From NCBI GenBank assembly GCA_902492065.1, contig CABUKE010000001.1, positions 62,001-126,000 on the forward strand: a stretch of DNA of 64,000 nt. The letters are read 5' to 3'. The translations under genes and the position numbers were made by a program. The notes beneath the pieces were generated by a model. It was not told where the DNA came from. It searched no databases and saw only the letters and a list, made by a program, of their open reading frames with translations. Origin of the DNA: an uncultured Eubacteriales bacterium. GTDB taxonomy: Bacteria > Bacillota > Clostridia > UBA1381 > UMGS1253. The stretch's first letter is position 1. Every line of letters starts with the position of its first letter. Shown here piece after piece: positions 17,065 through 25,950 of this stretch.

Positions 17065-18326
17065 AAAAGGCATTTACCAGCGACACCGCTTTTCGGATTT
17101 ATTCGGTTTTGATTGCCATTTTGCTCTGGGCGTTCGTAGTGTATAATCAGAACCCGGAGAGTACAAAGGTCGTTTCCGGTATTCGGGTTTCCTACACCAA
17201 TGAGGCGGAATTGGAAAACCAGGGATTTGTAATTCTGCGCAGCGACCGGGACCCGACGGTTGAAATTACGGTGAAGGGGCGGCGACTGTCGATCGGTCGG
17301 GTTGATAGCAGTAATGTGTCTGCAACGGTCACTGTACCGGAGCTGCGCGCCGGGGAATACAATGTTTCCATTGAAACGAGCCTGCCGATCAGCGACGTTT
17401 CCATTACAGATAAAAAGCCGTATACCATGAAGGTTGTCGTTGAGCCGCTCAAGCGGGCCGAGGTGCCTGTTGAGGTCAAATATTCCGGCAGCACGCGCGA
17501 GCCGTCCACCTCCGTACAGGCGAGCGTATCGCCGGAGACCATCTCCGTGTCGGGGCCGGCCTCGGTTGTGGACCGGGTACAGTCTGCGGTTGTGACGCTG
17601 GATGCAGGAGGGCTTTCCGACGGAGAAAACATTGTACAGAAATACAAGCTGACGGCTGCTGACGGCAGCGACCTGACCGATAATGTAAATCTGCGCACAA
17701 ACACGGACGTTGTGTCAATCGTTCCGTCCGTTTACAATACGAAGGATGTTGCGGTTGAAGTGCAGTACGGCGGCGCTCTGCCGGAGGGATATACAGTTTC
17801 CTCCCACATCGTATCGCCGGCAACCGTGCGGCTGGGCAGCCGGGATAACGCAGTAGAAAACATAACAAGTGTGTTGACCGAGCCGATTGACGTTTCCACC
17901 TTGACGGGGAGCGACACGGTGCGTGCCCGCCTTATTATTCCGGAAGGAATCACCAACATTTATTCGGTGACTGAGGTGGAAGTGGCCATTGAGGTCGAAC
18001 AGACGGTTGAGCGGACGGTCACAATAGACAATGTTACATTTCAGAATGCAGAAAGCGGTATGCAGTATACGGCAGCCGGCCTGCCGGTTCCTGTTACCTT
18101 CCGAGGTGCGGAAAGCGATTTGAACACCTTTTCGCCGGCCGCACGGGTAGATGTCGCCGGGCTGACGGCAGGAAACCATATGCTGCCATTGCAGTTTGAT
18201 TTGCCAGAGGGAATTTCGTTGATTGGCGCACCGGCTGTAGAGGTTACGGTGAACGCAGTTGGCGGGCCGTCCATCTCCCCGACGCCTTCACCTGGTTCTA
18301 CACCGTCGGAAACGCCGCAGACGTAA
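17061..18326 (+). CDS. cdaR: YbbR-domain cyclase regulator CdaR
   Basis: 421 residues with one N-terminal membrane anchor (about residues 13-33, SVLIAILLWAFVVYNQNPE) and then YbbR repeats outside the cell; I count about four repeat units by recurrence of VSGP/VRLGS-like segments. The C-terminal tail is low-complexity (SPTPSPGSTPSETPQT). CdaR binds CdaA in the membrane and modulates c-di-AMP output. It overlaps cdaA by 4 bases, so translation is probably coupled. Confidence 0.92.
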   Translation: MKKAFTSDTAFRIYSVLIAILLWAFVVYNQNPESTKVVSGIRVSYTNEAELENQGFVILRSDRDPTVEITVKGRRLSIGRVDSSNVSATVTVPELRAGEYNVSIETSLPISDVSITDKKPYTMKVVVEPLKRAEVPVEVKYSGSTREPSTSVQASVSPETISVSGPASVVDRVQSAVVTLDAGGLSDGENIVQKYKLTAADGSDLTDNVNLRTNTDVVSIVPSVYNTKDVAVEVQYGGALPEGYTVSSHIVSPATVRLGSRDNAVENITSVLTEPIDVSTLTGSDTVRARLIIPEGITNIYSVTEVEVAIEVEQTVERTVTIDNVTFQNAESGMQYTAAGLPVPVTFRGAESDLNTFSPAARVDVAGLTAGNHMLPLQFDLPEGISLIGAPAVEVTVNAVGGPSISPTPSPGSTPSETPQT

Positions 18327-18350
18327 AATGTCATATGTAATTAATCGGCC

Positions 18351-18383
18351 TGTAACACAAGTGTAACATTCCTATAGTATAAT
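18351..18383 (+). promoter_or_regulatory. Promoter with two TGTAACA direct repeats (PhoP/OmpR-type site?)
   Basis: TGTAACA occurs at 18351-18357 and 18362-18368, an 11-base period. The second copy ends 9 bases before a perfect -10 TATAAT (18378-18383), and there is no recognisable -35. Helical-phase direct repeats replacing the -35 are typical of promoters activated by PhoP/OmpR-type response regulators; in B. subtilis the PhoP repeat is TTAACA-like with the same period. The regulator is inferred. Confidence 0.45.
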
Positions 18384-18480
18384 ATTCTTGTAGAATTGAA
18401 TGCGGTATAGCTTTATACCGTTTGTAGGTATTGGCATGTCCGGGCGGCCGGGCAAATCCAAGAAGGAGGTTATGGAAAAG

Positions 18481-18951
18481 ATGATGAGGAAAAAAATCAT
18501 GATGGCGGTATGTGCGGTTATGGCTGTTTCGATGCTGAGCGCCGTATGTGCAATGGCAGCGCCGTACTCGCTGTCGCCGTGGGAAACCGGGAATTCCAAT
18601 TCGCTGATTTACATTAAGAAGCCGGCTTCTCTGTCCGCGACGACGTCGGAGCGTACATACACGGTTACGGCTGGGGGCGTTCCCGGTGTTGACGTAACGA
18701 TCTACAGAAAGAGCAACTACGACGGAAACTTTTATAAGGTTTATCAGGGCGGGTACCTGCTCTCCGGTACGATTGGTGCGAGCGGCGTTTATGTCGTTTC
18801 GATTGAGTTGGTAGAGGGCGGAAATAAGATGCGCGTCTATGCAGAGAACTACAGCGAGCGCCAGATTATTGACATTGATATTACGCGCTTGTCGCAGAGC
18901 CAGCTTGACCGGATTAACGGGCTGTCGGTTGGCGACATGTTTAGCTGGTAA
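18481..18951 (+). CDS. Small secreted protein of unknown function
   Basis: 156 residues from the ATG at 18481, set by AAGGAGGT 10 bases upstream; ATGs at 18472 and 18400 are worse placed. A clear signal peptide (MMRKKIMMAVCAVMAVSMLS then AVCAMA) is followed by a likely cut before APYSLSP. The mature part (about 130 residues) is rich in Tyr/Ser/Gly and beta-prone, and includes GVDVTIYRKSNYDGNFYKVY and GGNKMRVYAENYS. That looks like a small immunoglobulin-like or jelly-roll adhesion module, but I do not recognise a family. It has its own promoter and a hairpin downstream. Confidence 0.75.
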   Translation: MMRKKIMMAVCAVMAVSMLSAVCAMAAPYSLSPWETGNSNSLIYIKKPASLSATTSERTYTVTAGGVPGVDVTIYRKSNYDGNFYKVYQGGYLLSGTIGASGVYVVSIELVEGGNKMRVYAENYSERQIIDIDITRLSQSQLDRINGLSVGDMFSW

Positions 18952-18984
18952 GTACAGGGTTTTAACAAGTGAATAATTAATTTT

Positions 18985-19020
18985 ACAAATATCGCAAATT
19001 GTATAATTTGCGATATTTGT
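18985..19020. repeat. Perfect 16-base inverted repeat after the secreted protein gene
   Basis: ACAAATATCGCAAATT (18985-19000) and its exact reverse complement (19005-19020) with a GTAT loop. It is AT-rich and lacks a real T tract on either side, so it could be a weak terminator or a regulator site ahead of the YycH-like gene. Confidence 0.6.
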
Positions 19021-19050
19021 GTCTGTTTGGCTGTTTTCTTCCCGAAGCCC

Positions 19051-19080
19051 TTGACAAAGCAAAGGAAAGAACGGTAAACT
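19051..19080 (+). promoter_or_regulatory. Predicted promoter for YycH-like gene
   Basis: TTGACA (19051-19056), 18-base spacer, TAAACT (19075-19080), 19 bases before the start codon. Confidence 0.5.
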
Positions 19081-19099
19081 GAAAGCGGGAGGGGCCTTT

Positions 19100-20557
19100 A
19101 TGAGAAAGGAACGCTTTAAAAGCCTTGTATTGGTTGCTTTAGTAGTCAGCAGCCTCCTGCTCACGAGCCAGATTTGGTTCAATGAAAGGCTGTGGCCGGA
19201 GGGGTACAACTTTTTTGTGAATATCCGCGCTTCTGCGTTTGAAACGGTTGCGGGCTTTTTTGGCGCGCCGGCAGAGGAAGAGAATGGACAGGCCAGCGTG
19301 CTGGAGCCTATTACGCTGGCGGCTTATACTGTCAAGGATATGGATCATGTTATGACAGTTGTCAATGAGTCGAGCGACAGTTTTGAGCTGATTAACGACT
19401 ATATTTCCAGCACAATTACCTATGCGCTGGCAAAAGAGGCGAAAAGTATTACGCAGGTTACGGAGGATGACTGGCAAAAGGCGCTGTTTACGCGTGGCTT
19501 GTACGTTGATTATGGCGTAACATACCATACTTCTACGTTTTCGGAGGTGCTTGGCGTATCCGCTTCGCCGCTTGCTGAAACAGCGCAGAAAGTCCGGCGG
19601 TTTATTATAACGCCGGAGGACAGCCTGATAGCCGGCGTATCTGTCTATGCGGCAGATGAAGAAACCGGTGCGTTTTATAAAATCTCGACCGGCTTGGACA
19701 AAGAGGAGCTCAATACGAACCTTTCCATTCTTGCCGAGGATGCGAGTCCTTACCGGCGCTTTTCGTTTATGATTAACTTGAACGCACCACCCGGTATGGC
19801 GGGAGAAGCTGTCTATGGGCCATATCTCGTGCTGAACGAAGAAAAGGCGGAGTATCCTGTCCTGTTGGCAGAAAACCCGGTCTTTCAAGCGGAGGAAATG
19901 AGCATTGACGCCTATGCGGTCGACAAGCTGTTGCGGGTGTTTTCGATTAATCCAAAAACTGTGCGTCGTTACACGGATGCTGATGGCAGTATGATATTTG
20001 TACAGAGCCAGTCCACACTAAAAATTACACTGGACGGTGTTATGACCTATACGACGGTCGCGGGTAGTAAAGGACTTGCCGTGGAGGGGCTTTCTGCGGG
20101 CCAGCCGTCGGCGGCCGACGTGCTGACAAAAGGGGCGCAAATCCCGGTCGGCGTTATGAATGCAGTTTCGAGCGGCGAGGGGACAAAGTTGTACCTGAGC
20201 GGCTTTGAGGAAAAAGAAGGTAGTAGCTATACTGTCACATTCGACTATATGCACCAGGGAACGCCGGTCATGCTGGGGGGCGAATATGCCGGCGGTGCGG
20301 TCCGGATGGAGATGGAAGGCGGCTATCTGAAGAGTTATACACAGGTGCTGCGCGCCTATGCGTCCACGGGCCGTGAGATGCTGGTGGAGTCGACCTATGA
20401 CGCGGTTGATAAGATTTTTGAAGGCATTACGGACACGGAGGAGCGCGGAAAGCAGATAGAGTCGGTGTTTGTCGCCTATGACGACGACGGCGGCAACGGT
20501 GAAAAGCAGGCGGCCTGGTTTTTGAAGCAGGAAGGAACGCAGGGATATAAAAAATAA
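19100..20557 (+). CDS. Membrane-anchored protein, YycH-like
   Basis: 485 residues. The short basic N-terminus (RKERFK) and one membrane helix (LVLVALVVSSLLLTSQIWF, about residues 9-27) are followed by a long extracytoplasmic part. This topology, the opening sequence and the length resemble YycH, a negative regulator of the WalK cell-wall kinase. However, walR/walK/yycI are not here, and the similarity is from memory, so the call is tentative. It is followed 12 bases later by ftsK. GGAGGGG precedes the ATG. Confidence 0.5.
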   Translation: MRKERFKSLVLVALVVSSLLLTSQIWFNERLWPEGYNFFVNIRASAFETVAGFFGAPAEEENGQASVLEPITLAAYTVKDMDHVMTVVNESSDSFELINDYISSTITYALAKEAKSITQVTEDDWQKALFTRGLYVDYGVTYHTSTFSEVLGVSASPLAETAQKVRRFIITPEDSLIAGVSVYAADEETGAFYKISTGLDKEELNTNLSILAEDASPYRRFSFMINLNAPPGMAGEAVYGPYLVLNEEKAEYPVLLAENPVFQAEEMSIDAYAVDKLLRVFSINPKTVRRYTDADGSMIFVQSQSTLKITLDGVMTYTTVAGSKGLAVEGLSAGQPSAADVLTKGAQIPVGVMNAVSSGEGTKLYLSGFEEKEGSSYTVTFDYMHQGTPVMLGGEYAGGAVRMEMEGGYLKSYTQVLRAYASTGREMLVESTYDAVDKIFEGITDTEERGKQIESVFVAYDDDGGNGEKQAAWFLKQEGTQGYKK

Positions 20558-20569
20558 GAGGGTGAAGGA

Positions 20570-23146
20570 ATGCCACGGCAGGCAGCAAATAAAAAGTCGC
20601 CGGCGCGCCGCGCGGGCGCGGCAAAAAGCGGGACAAGCAGAAAAAAGAATACAACAAAATCCACCTCTGCGCGCAAGTCTGCGCAGCAGGCGGAACCAGC
20701 GCGCTTTTTTGAGCTGACGGGAATTGTTTTGATTGCGCTTGGGCTTCTGTTTGCCGTATGTCTGTATACGCCGTATGGCGGGTATGTCGGCGAGGCAGTC
20801 CGGTATGTGCTTGTGGGACTGTTCGGCTATGCGGCGATGACCATACCGGTGTTTATAATTGGGTGCGCTGTGTATCTGATGGTACGGCGCGACTATAACC
20901 GGCTGTATCTGAAGCTGTCGCTTTCTATTTTGATTATGTTGTGCGTCAGCGTTTTATGGCAGACGTTTGGAACAAGCGGAACAAATAGGAGCTTGTTTGA
21001 AGCGTTTGAGATAGCGAACCGTACGGGCGAGGGCGGCGGCCTGCTCGGCGCCATGATTGCCAATCCGTTGGTTGGCGCGGTCGGGAAGTGGATTTGTGCG
21101 ATTATTTTTATCACGCTGACCCTCGTGTTGTTGATGTTCTTGATCAAGCTGTCGCCGGTGCGGATTTTGGTTGGCTTTTTCAAAGGCGCGCAGCGCGAGG
21201 CGAAGGAAATCCGCGCAGAGGAGTCGTATGAGATTGGCCGCCGTGCGCGCCGCGCTGTAAATTCGGCCGTGGATGCGGCGGACGAGCGGCTTCGTCCGCT
21301 GGTGCAAAAATCAATTGATATTGATGTAGATACCGATACGGGCGAGATCTTTGAAAAGGAAACAAAGAGCCGGAAAAAGAAGAAAAAGGATCCGGAAATC
21401 ATAGAGGAACCGTCTGTGGAGAGCGGCGCTGCGCCGGTTGAGCCGGAAGAAGAGGTGCCGTTCGATATTCCGGTATTCGACGCAATTGCAAAGAAGGTGA
21501 ATGTGCCGGAGCCGGAAGAAGTGATAGAAGCGTCCGAGCTTTTGGGAGAGGACGCGGAGCCGCCTTTTGAAGCCGAAGCCGCAGGCGGTGCGGAGCTGTT
21601 CGCCGCGCCGGCGGACGTGCCGGAGACGGCGCAGGATCCGGCCCCGGAGAAGCCAAAGCGGGTGGAACGCCTCACGGCTGAGCAGGAGGCGGACCTGCGC
21701 GGACAGCTCGACGAAAATATGAAGGCGATTCCAATCCCGTATAAATTCCCGCCCACGACGCTGCTCGCGCCGGGGAAAAGCAAGAAGGGCGCAGACTCGC
21801 GCGAGGAGCTGCGTGAAACAGCGGTCAAGCTTGTCGAAACGCTCAAAAGTTTTGGCGTGGAGGTAAAGCTTTTGCAGGTGAGCCGCGGCCCGACGGTCAC
21901 GCGCTACGAGCTCCAGCCGAGCGTCGGCGTAAAGGTCAGCAAAATTACAAACCTTGCCGACGACATTGCCTTAAACCTTGCCGCAGCGGCGGTGCGGATA
22001 GAGGCGCCGATTCCCGGCAAGGCGGCAATCGGGATTGAAATCCCGAACAAGGAAGTAACAAGCGTTGCTCTGCGTGACGTCATTGAGTCGGACGAGTTTA
22101 AAAACGCGCCGTCAAAGCTTTCCGTCGCGCTCGGCATGGATATTACCGGCAAGGCGATTATCGGCGATATTGCAAAAATGCCGCACGTGTTGATTGCCGG
22201 GGCGACCGGCTCGGGTAAGTCGGTTTGCATCAACTCGATTATTACAAGTATTTTATATAAGGCCGACCCGAACGAGGTCAAGCTGATGATGGTTGACCCG
22301 AAGGTGGTGGAGCTTGGCGTATATAACGGCATTCCGCACCTGCTCGTTCCGGTTGTGACCGACCCGAAGAAGGCGTCGGGCGCGCTCGGCTGGGCAGTGA
22401 GCGAGATGACGCGCCGCTACAACCTGTTCGCAGAAAACGGCGTACGCGACCTCGCGGGTTACAACGAGGTGCTCGAGCTTGACGGCGAGGACAAGTTGCC
22501 GCAGATTGTGATTATCATTGACGAGCTGTCCGACCTGATGATGGTTGCGCCGAAGGAGATTGAGGATTCTATCTGCCGCCTTGCGCAGATGGCGCGTGCG
22601 GCGGGTATGCACCTGATCATTGCAACCCAGCGGCCGAGCGTCAACGTCATCACGGGCGTCATCAAGGCCAATATCCCATCGCGTATCGCATTTGCGGTGT
22701 CGAGCCATATCGACAGCCGGACGATTTTGGACAGCGCGGGCGCAGAAAAGCTTTTAGGCAAGGGCGACATGCTGTTTATGCCAATGGGCGCCTCGAAGCC
22801 GACGCGGATTCAGGGCGCGTTTGTGTCCGACAAGGAAGTGGAACGGATTGTTGAGTTCATCAAGGATACCTCCGAGGCGAGCTACGACGAGGATATTAAG
22901 GATAAAATCAATGCGACGGTCGGCATAGAGCCGGACGACGCGGACTGTGACGAACTATTGCCAAAGGCGATCGAGATTGCGGTCGCGTCCGGGAGCATAT
23001 CGACCTCTATGGTACAGCGCCGGCTCGGCGTGGGCTATGCGCGCGCAGGCCGTATCATTGACCAGATGGAGGCGCGCGGCATTATCAGCGGCGCGGACGG
23101 GAGCAAGCCGCGCAACGTGCTGGTGAGCGCGGAGGATTTGCAGTAA
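20570..23146 (+). CDS. DNA translocase FtsK/SpoIIIE
   Basis: 858 residues. Four or five N-terminal membrane helices (about 40-200) lead to an acidic/Pro-rich linker (about 215-370). The motor domain has Walker A GATGSGKS near residue 544 and Walker [16 protein letters not shown]-terminal winged-helix gamma domain ([28 protein letters not shown]) reads KOPS/SRS-type DNA polarity. It pumps chromosomal DNA through the closing division or sporulation septum; FtsK and SpoIIIE cannot be separated on sequence features alone. A terminator follows. Confidence 0.93.
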   Translation: MPRQAANKKSPARRAGAAKSGTSRKKNTTKSTSARKSAQQAEPARFFELTGIVLIALGLLFAVCLYTPYGGYVGEAVRYVLVGLFGYAAMTIPVFIIGCAVYLMVRRDYNRLYLKLSLSILIMLCVSVLWQTFGTSGTNRSLFEAFEIANRTGEGGGLLGAMIANPLVGAVGKWICAIIFITLTLVLLMFLIKLSPVRILVGFFKGAQREAKEIRAEESYEIGRRARRAVNSAVDAADERLRPLVQKSIDIDVDTDTGEIFEKETKSRKKKKKDPEIIEEPSVESGAAPVEPEEEVPFDIPVFDAIAKKVNVPEPEEVIEASELLGEDAEPPFEAEAAGGAELFAAPADVPETAQDPAPEKPKRVERLTAEQEADLRGQLDENMKAIPIPYKFPPTTLLAPGKSKKGADSREELRETAVKLVETLKSFGVEVKLLQVSRGPTVTRYELQPSVGVKVSKITNLADDIALNLAAAAVRIEAPIPGKAAIGIEIPNKEVTSVALRDVIESDEFKNAPSKLSVALGMDITGKAIIGDIAKMPHVLIAGATGSGKSVCINSIITSILYKADPNEVKLMMVDPKVVELGVYNGIPHLLVPVVTDPKKASGALGWAVSEMTRRYNLFAENGVRDLAGYNEVLELDGEDKLPQIVIIIDELSDLMMVAPKEIEDSICRLAQMARAAGMHLIIATQRPSVNVITGVIKANIPSRIAFAVSSHIDSRTILDSAGAEKLLGKGDMLFMPMGASKPTRIQGAFVSDKEVERIVEFIKDTSEASYDEDIKDKINATVGIEPDDADCDELLPKAIEIAVASGSISTSMVQRRLGVGYARAGRIIDQMEARGIISGADGSKPRNVLVSAEDLQ

Positions 23147-23150
23147 GGGA

Positions 23151-23178
23151 AAAAGAGGGGGAGGCGCCCTCTTTTTTA
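23151..23178 (+). terminator. Terminator after ftsK/spoIIIE
   Basis: AAAAGAGGG / CCCTCTTTT hairpin with T6, beginning a few bases past the stop. Confidence 0.8.
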
Positions 23179-23207
23179 TTTTGCGCCGCAATTTGGGAAA
23201 GAAAGGA

Positions 23208-23236
23208 TTGACAGCACGGCAGTAACATAGTAAAAT
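23208..23236 (+). promoter_or_regulatory. Predicted promoter for GH88 gene
   Basis: TTGACA (23208-23213), 17-base spacer, TAAAAT (23231-23236), about 78 bases before the start codon. Confidence 0.6.
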
Positions 23237-23314
23237 TTAACTATACTTTTATGGCTGCGCCCGCGCGGCGGTTTGAAGAAAAAGACTTGACTACGCATAC
23301 AGGAGGAAAGCAAT

Positions 23315-24445
23315 ATGAGAGGTATTTTGGAGGAAAATAAACAGTGGATCGACGAAACATGGGACAAGCTGGACAAAAAGCTGAAGGCTGTTTCACAGCG
23401 GTCGAAGGACAAAATCCCGTACACGGCGGTGGACGGCGTACATGACGACCAGATGAAGACGCGCCCATCGTGGTGGACGAACGGATTCTGGCCCGGCTTG
23501 ATGTGGGTGATGTACTGCGGGACGAAGGACGATACCTACAAAGAGGTTGCGCAGAACGGGGAAAAGCTCCTCGATGCGGCGTTTAAGGATTTTAACGGCC
23601 TGCACCACGACGTAGGCTTTATGTGGCATATCTCGAGCGGGATGAACTACCGTCTGTTCGGCGGGGAGGCGTCGCGCACGCGCACGCTCTATGCGGCGAA
23701 TATGCTGGCCGCGCGCTACAACATCGGCGGCGGCTTCCTGCGCGCGTGGAACGAGGACAAGTACGGCTGGACAATCATCGACACGATGATGAATATTCCG
23801 CTTCTCTACTGGGCGACAAAGGAAACGGGCGATGTGCGCTACCGCTTCATGGCGGAGGCGCATGCGGACATGGCAATGCGTGACCATGTGCGCCCGGACG
23901 GCAGCGTGAACCACATTGTCGTACACGATCACTTCACGGGCGAAGTGCTTGAAACGCTGGCTGGGCAGGGCTACGAGGTCGGCTCGTCGTGGTCGCGCGG
24001 CGTGAGTTGGGCGCTCTACGGCTTTGTGCTCAGCTATATCCACACAGGTAAGAAAGAGTACCTTGACACGGCGAAGCGCGTGGCGAACTACTTTATTTCC
24101 TGCGTATGCGACGACTATCTGCCGCGCTGCGACTTCAGAAGCCCGGACGAGCCGGTGCTCTATGACTCGACCGCCGGCGCGATTGCGGCGTGCGGTTTGA
24201 TTGAGATTGCTAAGAATGTCGGCGAATATGAGAGCAATATCTACATGAATGCGGCGGTCAACATGCTGAAGGCAATGGGCGAGCAGTTCGGCGACTTTAA
24301 TCCGGAGACCGACCCGGTACTCCTGATGGGTACGGAGGCGTACCATGCGCCGGAGAAGGGCAAACATATCCCGATCATTTACGGCGATTACTATTTTGCG
24401 GAGGCGCTCTACAAGCTCCGCGGCGGCGACGTACTGTTCTGGTAA
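23315..24445 (+). CDS. Glycoside hydrolase family 88 (unsaturated glucuronyl/galacturonyl hydrolase)
   Basis: 376 residues, an alpha6/alpha6-barrel enzyme. TRPSWWTNGFWPGLMW (about 49-64) and HHDVGFMWHISSG carry the first conserved acidic residue (Asp99). GWTIIDTMMN carries the second (Asp156); these would be the pair that protonates the unsaturated sugar. Without a signal peptide it acts in the cytoplasm on unsaturated disaccharides released by polysaccharide lyases from glycosaminoglycans or pectin-like polymers. No lyase, sulfatase or PTS gene is adjacent, so the source polymer is not shown. AGGAGG precedes the ATG, and the gene is a monocistronic unit with its own terminator. Confidence 0.88.
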   Translation: MRGILEENKQWIDETWDKLDKKLKAVSQRSKDKIPYTAVDGVHDDQMKTRPSWWTNGFWPGLMWVMYCGTKDDTYKEVAQNGEKLLDAAFKDFNGLHHDVGFMWHISSGMNYRLFGGEASRTRTLYAANMLAARYNIGGGFLRAWNEDKYGWTIIDTMMNIPLLYWATKETGDVRYRFMAEAHADMAMRDHVRPDGSVNHIVVHDHFTGEVLETLAGQGYEVGSSWSRGVSWALYGFVLSYIHTGKKEYLDTAKRVANYFISCVCDDYLPRCDFRSPDEPVLYDSTAGAIAACGLIEIAKNVGEYESNIYMNAAVNMLKAMGEQFGDFNPETDPVLLMGTEAYHAPEKGKHIPIIYGDYYFAEALYKLRGGDVLFW

Positions 24446-24453
24446 GACAAAAC

Positions 24454-24487
24454 AAAAGCCCACGGCATGGCTTCGTGGGCTTTTTTC
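24454..24487 (+). terminator. Terminator after GH88 gene
   Basis: GCCCACG / CGTGGGC stem with 9-base loop followed by T6. Confidence 0.85.
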
Positions 24488-24506
24488 TTAAAAGGGAGAG
24501 AAAAAT

Positions 24507-25439
24507 ATGAAAACAATGCAGATTGCAGATACAGAATTATGCGTGCCGCGCCTTGCACTGGGCTGTATGCGTCTGAATGGCCGTGGGGAAGACGGGGCGA
24601 GGGCGTACGTGGAAACGGCGCTGGAGCTGGGGCTTAACTTTTTCGACCACGCCGATATCTATGGCGGCGGCGAGTGCGAAGTAATCTTTTCCCGGGCAAT
24701 CGGCATGAGCCCGTCCGTGCGGGAGAAGGTCATTTTGCAGTCCAAGTGCGGTATCCGGTGCGAGCCGGGCAAGGACACGTACTACGACTTTTCCAAAGAT
24801 TATATCCTGCGTTCAGTGGACGGGATTCTGAAGCGGCTCAGCACGGAGTACCTTGACATTTTGCTCTTGCACCGTCCAGACGCGCTCATGGAGCCGGAGG
24901 AGGTAGCGGAGGCGTTCGACGAACTGTTGCGTGCGGGGAAGGTGCGCTATTTTGGCGTTTCCAATCAAAAGCCCATGCAGATTGCGCTGCTGCAACGGTA
25001 TCTCGGGCAGAAAATCGTAATTAACCAGCTTCAATTCTCCATCACAAACGCAACTATGGTGTCGAACGGGATCAACGTCAACCTAGAAAACGACGCGGCA
25101 GTGGACCGCGACGGCAGCGTGCTCGACTACTGCCGCCTGCACGATATTACGATACAGCCGTGGTCGCCGTTCCAGTACGGGTTTTTTGAGGGGGTGTTCC
25201 TCGGCAATCCGAAGTTTGAGACGCTCAATAAGGCGATTGGCGCGCTGGCTGAAAAGTACGGTGTGAGCGATTCCGCCATTGCAATCGCGTGGATTCTGCG
25301 CCACCCGGCAAACATGCAGCCCGTCATCGGCAGCACCGACCCGGTGCGCATGCGCGCCATTGCGAAGGCGCTCGACATCACGCTGACGCGCGAGGAGTGG
25401 TACAAGGTTTACCGCGCGGCTGGCAACGATTTGCCGTAA
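24507..25439 (+). CDS. Aldo/keto reductase
   Basis: 310 residues, (beta/alpha)8 NAD(P)H oxidoreductase. The family tetrad is visible: Asp and Tyr in FDHADIYGGGE, Lys in LQSKCGIR, His in LLLHRPDAL. The C-terminal cofactor-binding part is ILRHPANMQPVIGSTDPVRM. It most resembles the YdhF-type (AKR11-like) group. The physiological carbonyl substrate is unknown. It follows the GH88 terminator with its own GGGAGAG site, so it may be read at low level or from an unseen promoter. Confidence 0.88.
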   Translation: MKTMQIADTELCVPRLALGCMRLNGRGEDGARAYVETALELGLNFFDHADIYGGGECEVIFSRAIGMSPSVREKVILQSKCGIRCEPGKDTYYDFSKDYILRSVDGILKRLSTEYLDILLLHRPDALMEPEEVAEAFDELLRAGKVRYFGVSNQKPMQIALLQRYLGQKIVINQLQFSITNATMVSNGINVNLENDAAVDRDGSVLDYCRLHDITIQPWSPFQYGFFEGVFLGNPKFETLNKAIGALAEKYGVSDSAIAIAWILRHPANMQPVIGSTDPVRMRAIAKALDITLTREEWYKVYRAAGNDLP

Positions 25440-25486
25440 GGTGTAAAATCAGGAAAATTGGAAACAATGGATAAGGAGGAGCCAGC

Positions 25487-25921
25487 ATGATACGCGAAGC
25501 GGTACGCGGCGATTTGGAGGGTCTGCTGGCGCTGTATGCGCAGCTTCATAACGAGCCGGCAGAACAGCCTGGAAAGGCTGCGCGCCAGGTGTGGGAAACC
25601 ATCCTACAGGACGAGAACTACACGGTCATCGTGGCGGAGGAGGAAGGCCGCCTCGTTTCCACCTGCGTTTGTACAGTAGTTTGGAATCTGACGCATCAGC
25701 AGCGGCCCTATGCGGTCATAGAAAATGTCGTCACCGAACGCGCGTTTCGCGGCAGAGGATTGGCGACGGGGTGCTTAGACTATGCGCGCGGCATTGCCCG
25801 CCGAAGGAATTGTTATAAGATGATGTTGATGACCGGCTCCAAGCAGGAGAGCACGCTGCGCTTTTATGAGCAGGCGGGCTACAACAGACACGACAAGACC
25901 GCGTTTATACAATGGCTGTAA
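25487..25921 (+). CDS. GNAT family N-acetyltransferase
   Basis: 144 residues. Motif A is VVTERAFRGRGLATGCLDYARG (about residues 84-105), the acetyl-CoA-binding loop. YEQAGYNRHDKTAF at the C-terminus is typical of the family. The acceptor cannot be told. It lies 47 bases after the aldo/keto reductase and 29 bases before the symporter gene, with AAGGAGG upstream of its ATG, so the three may form one unit. Confidence 0.85.
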   Translation: MIREAVRGDLEGLLALYAQLHNEPAEQPGKAARQVWETILQDENYTVIVAEEEGRLVSTCVCTVVWNLTHQQRPYAVIENVVTERAFRGRGLATGCLDYARGIARRRNCYKMMLMTGSKQESTLRFYEQAGYNRHDKTAFIQWL

Positions 25922-25950
25922 GGAATTTTGAATAAGGAAGGATTTTTGAT

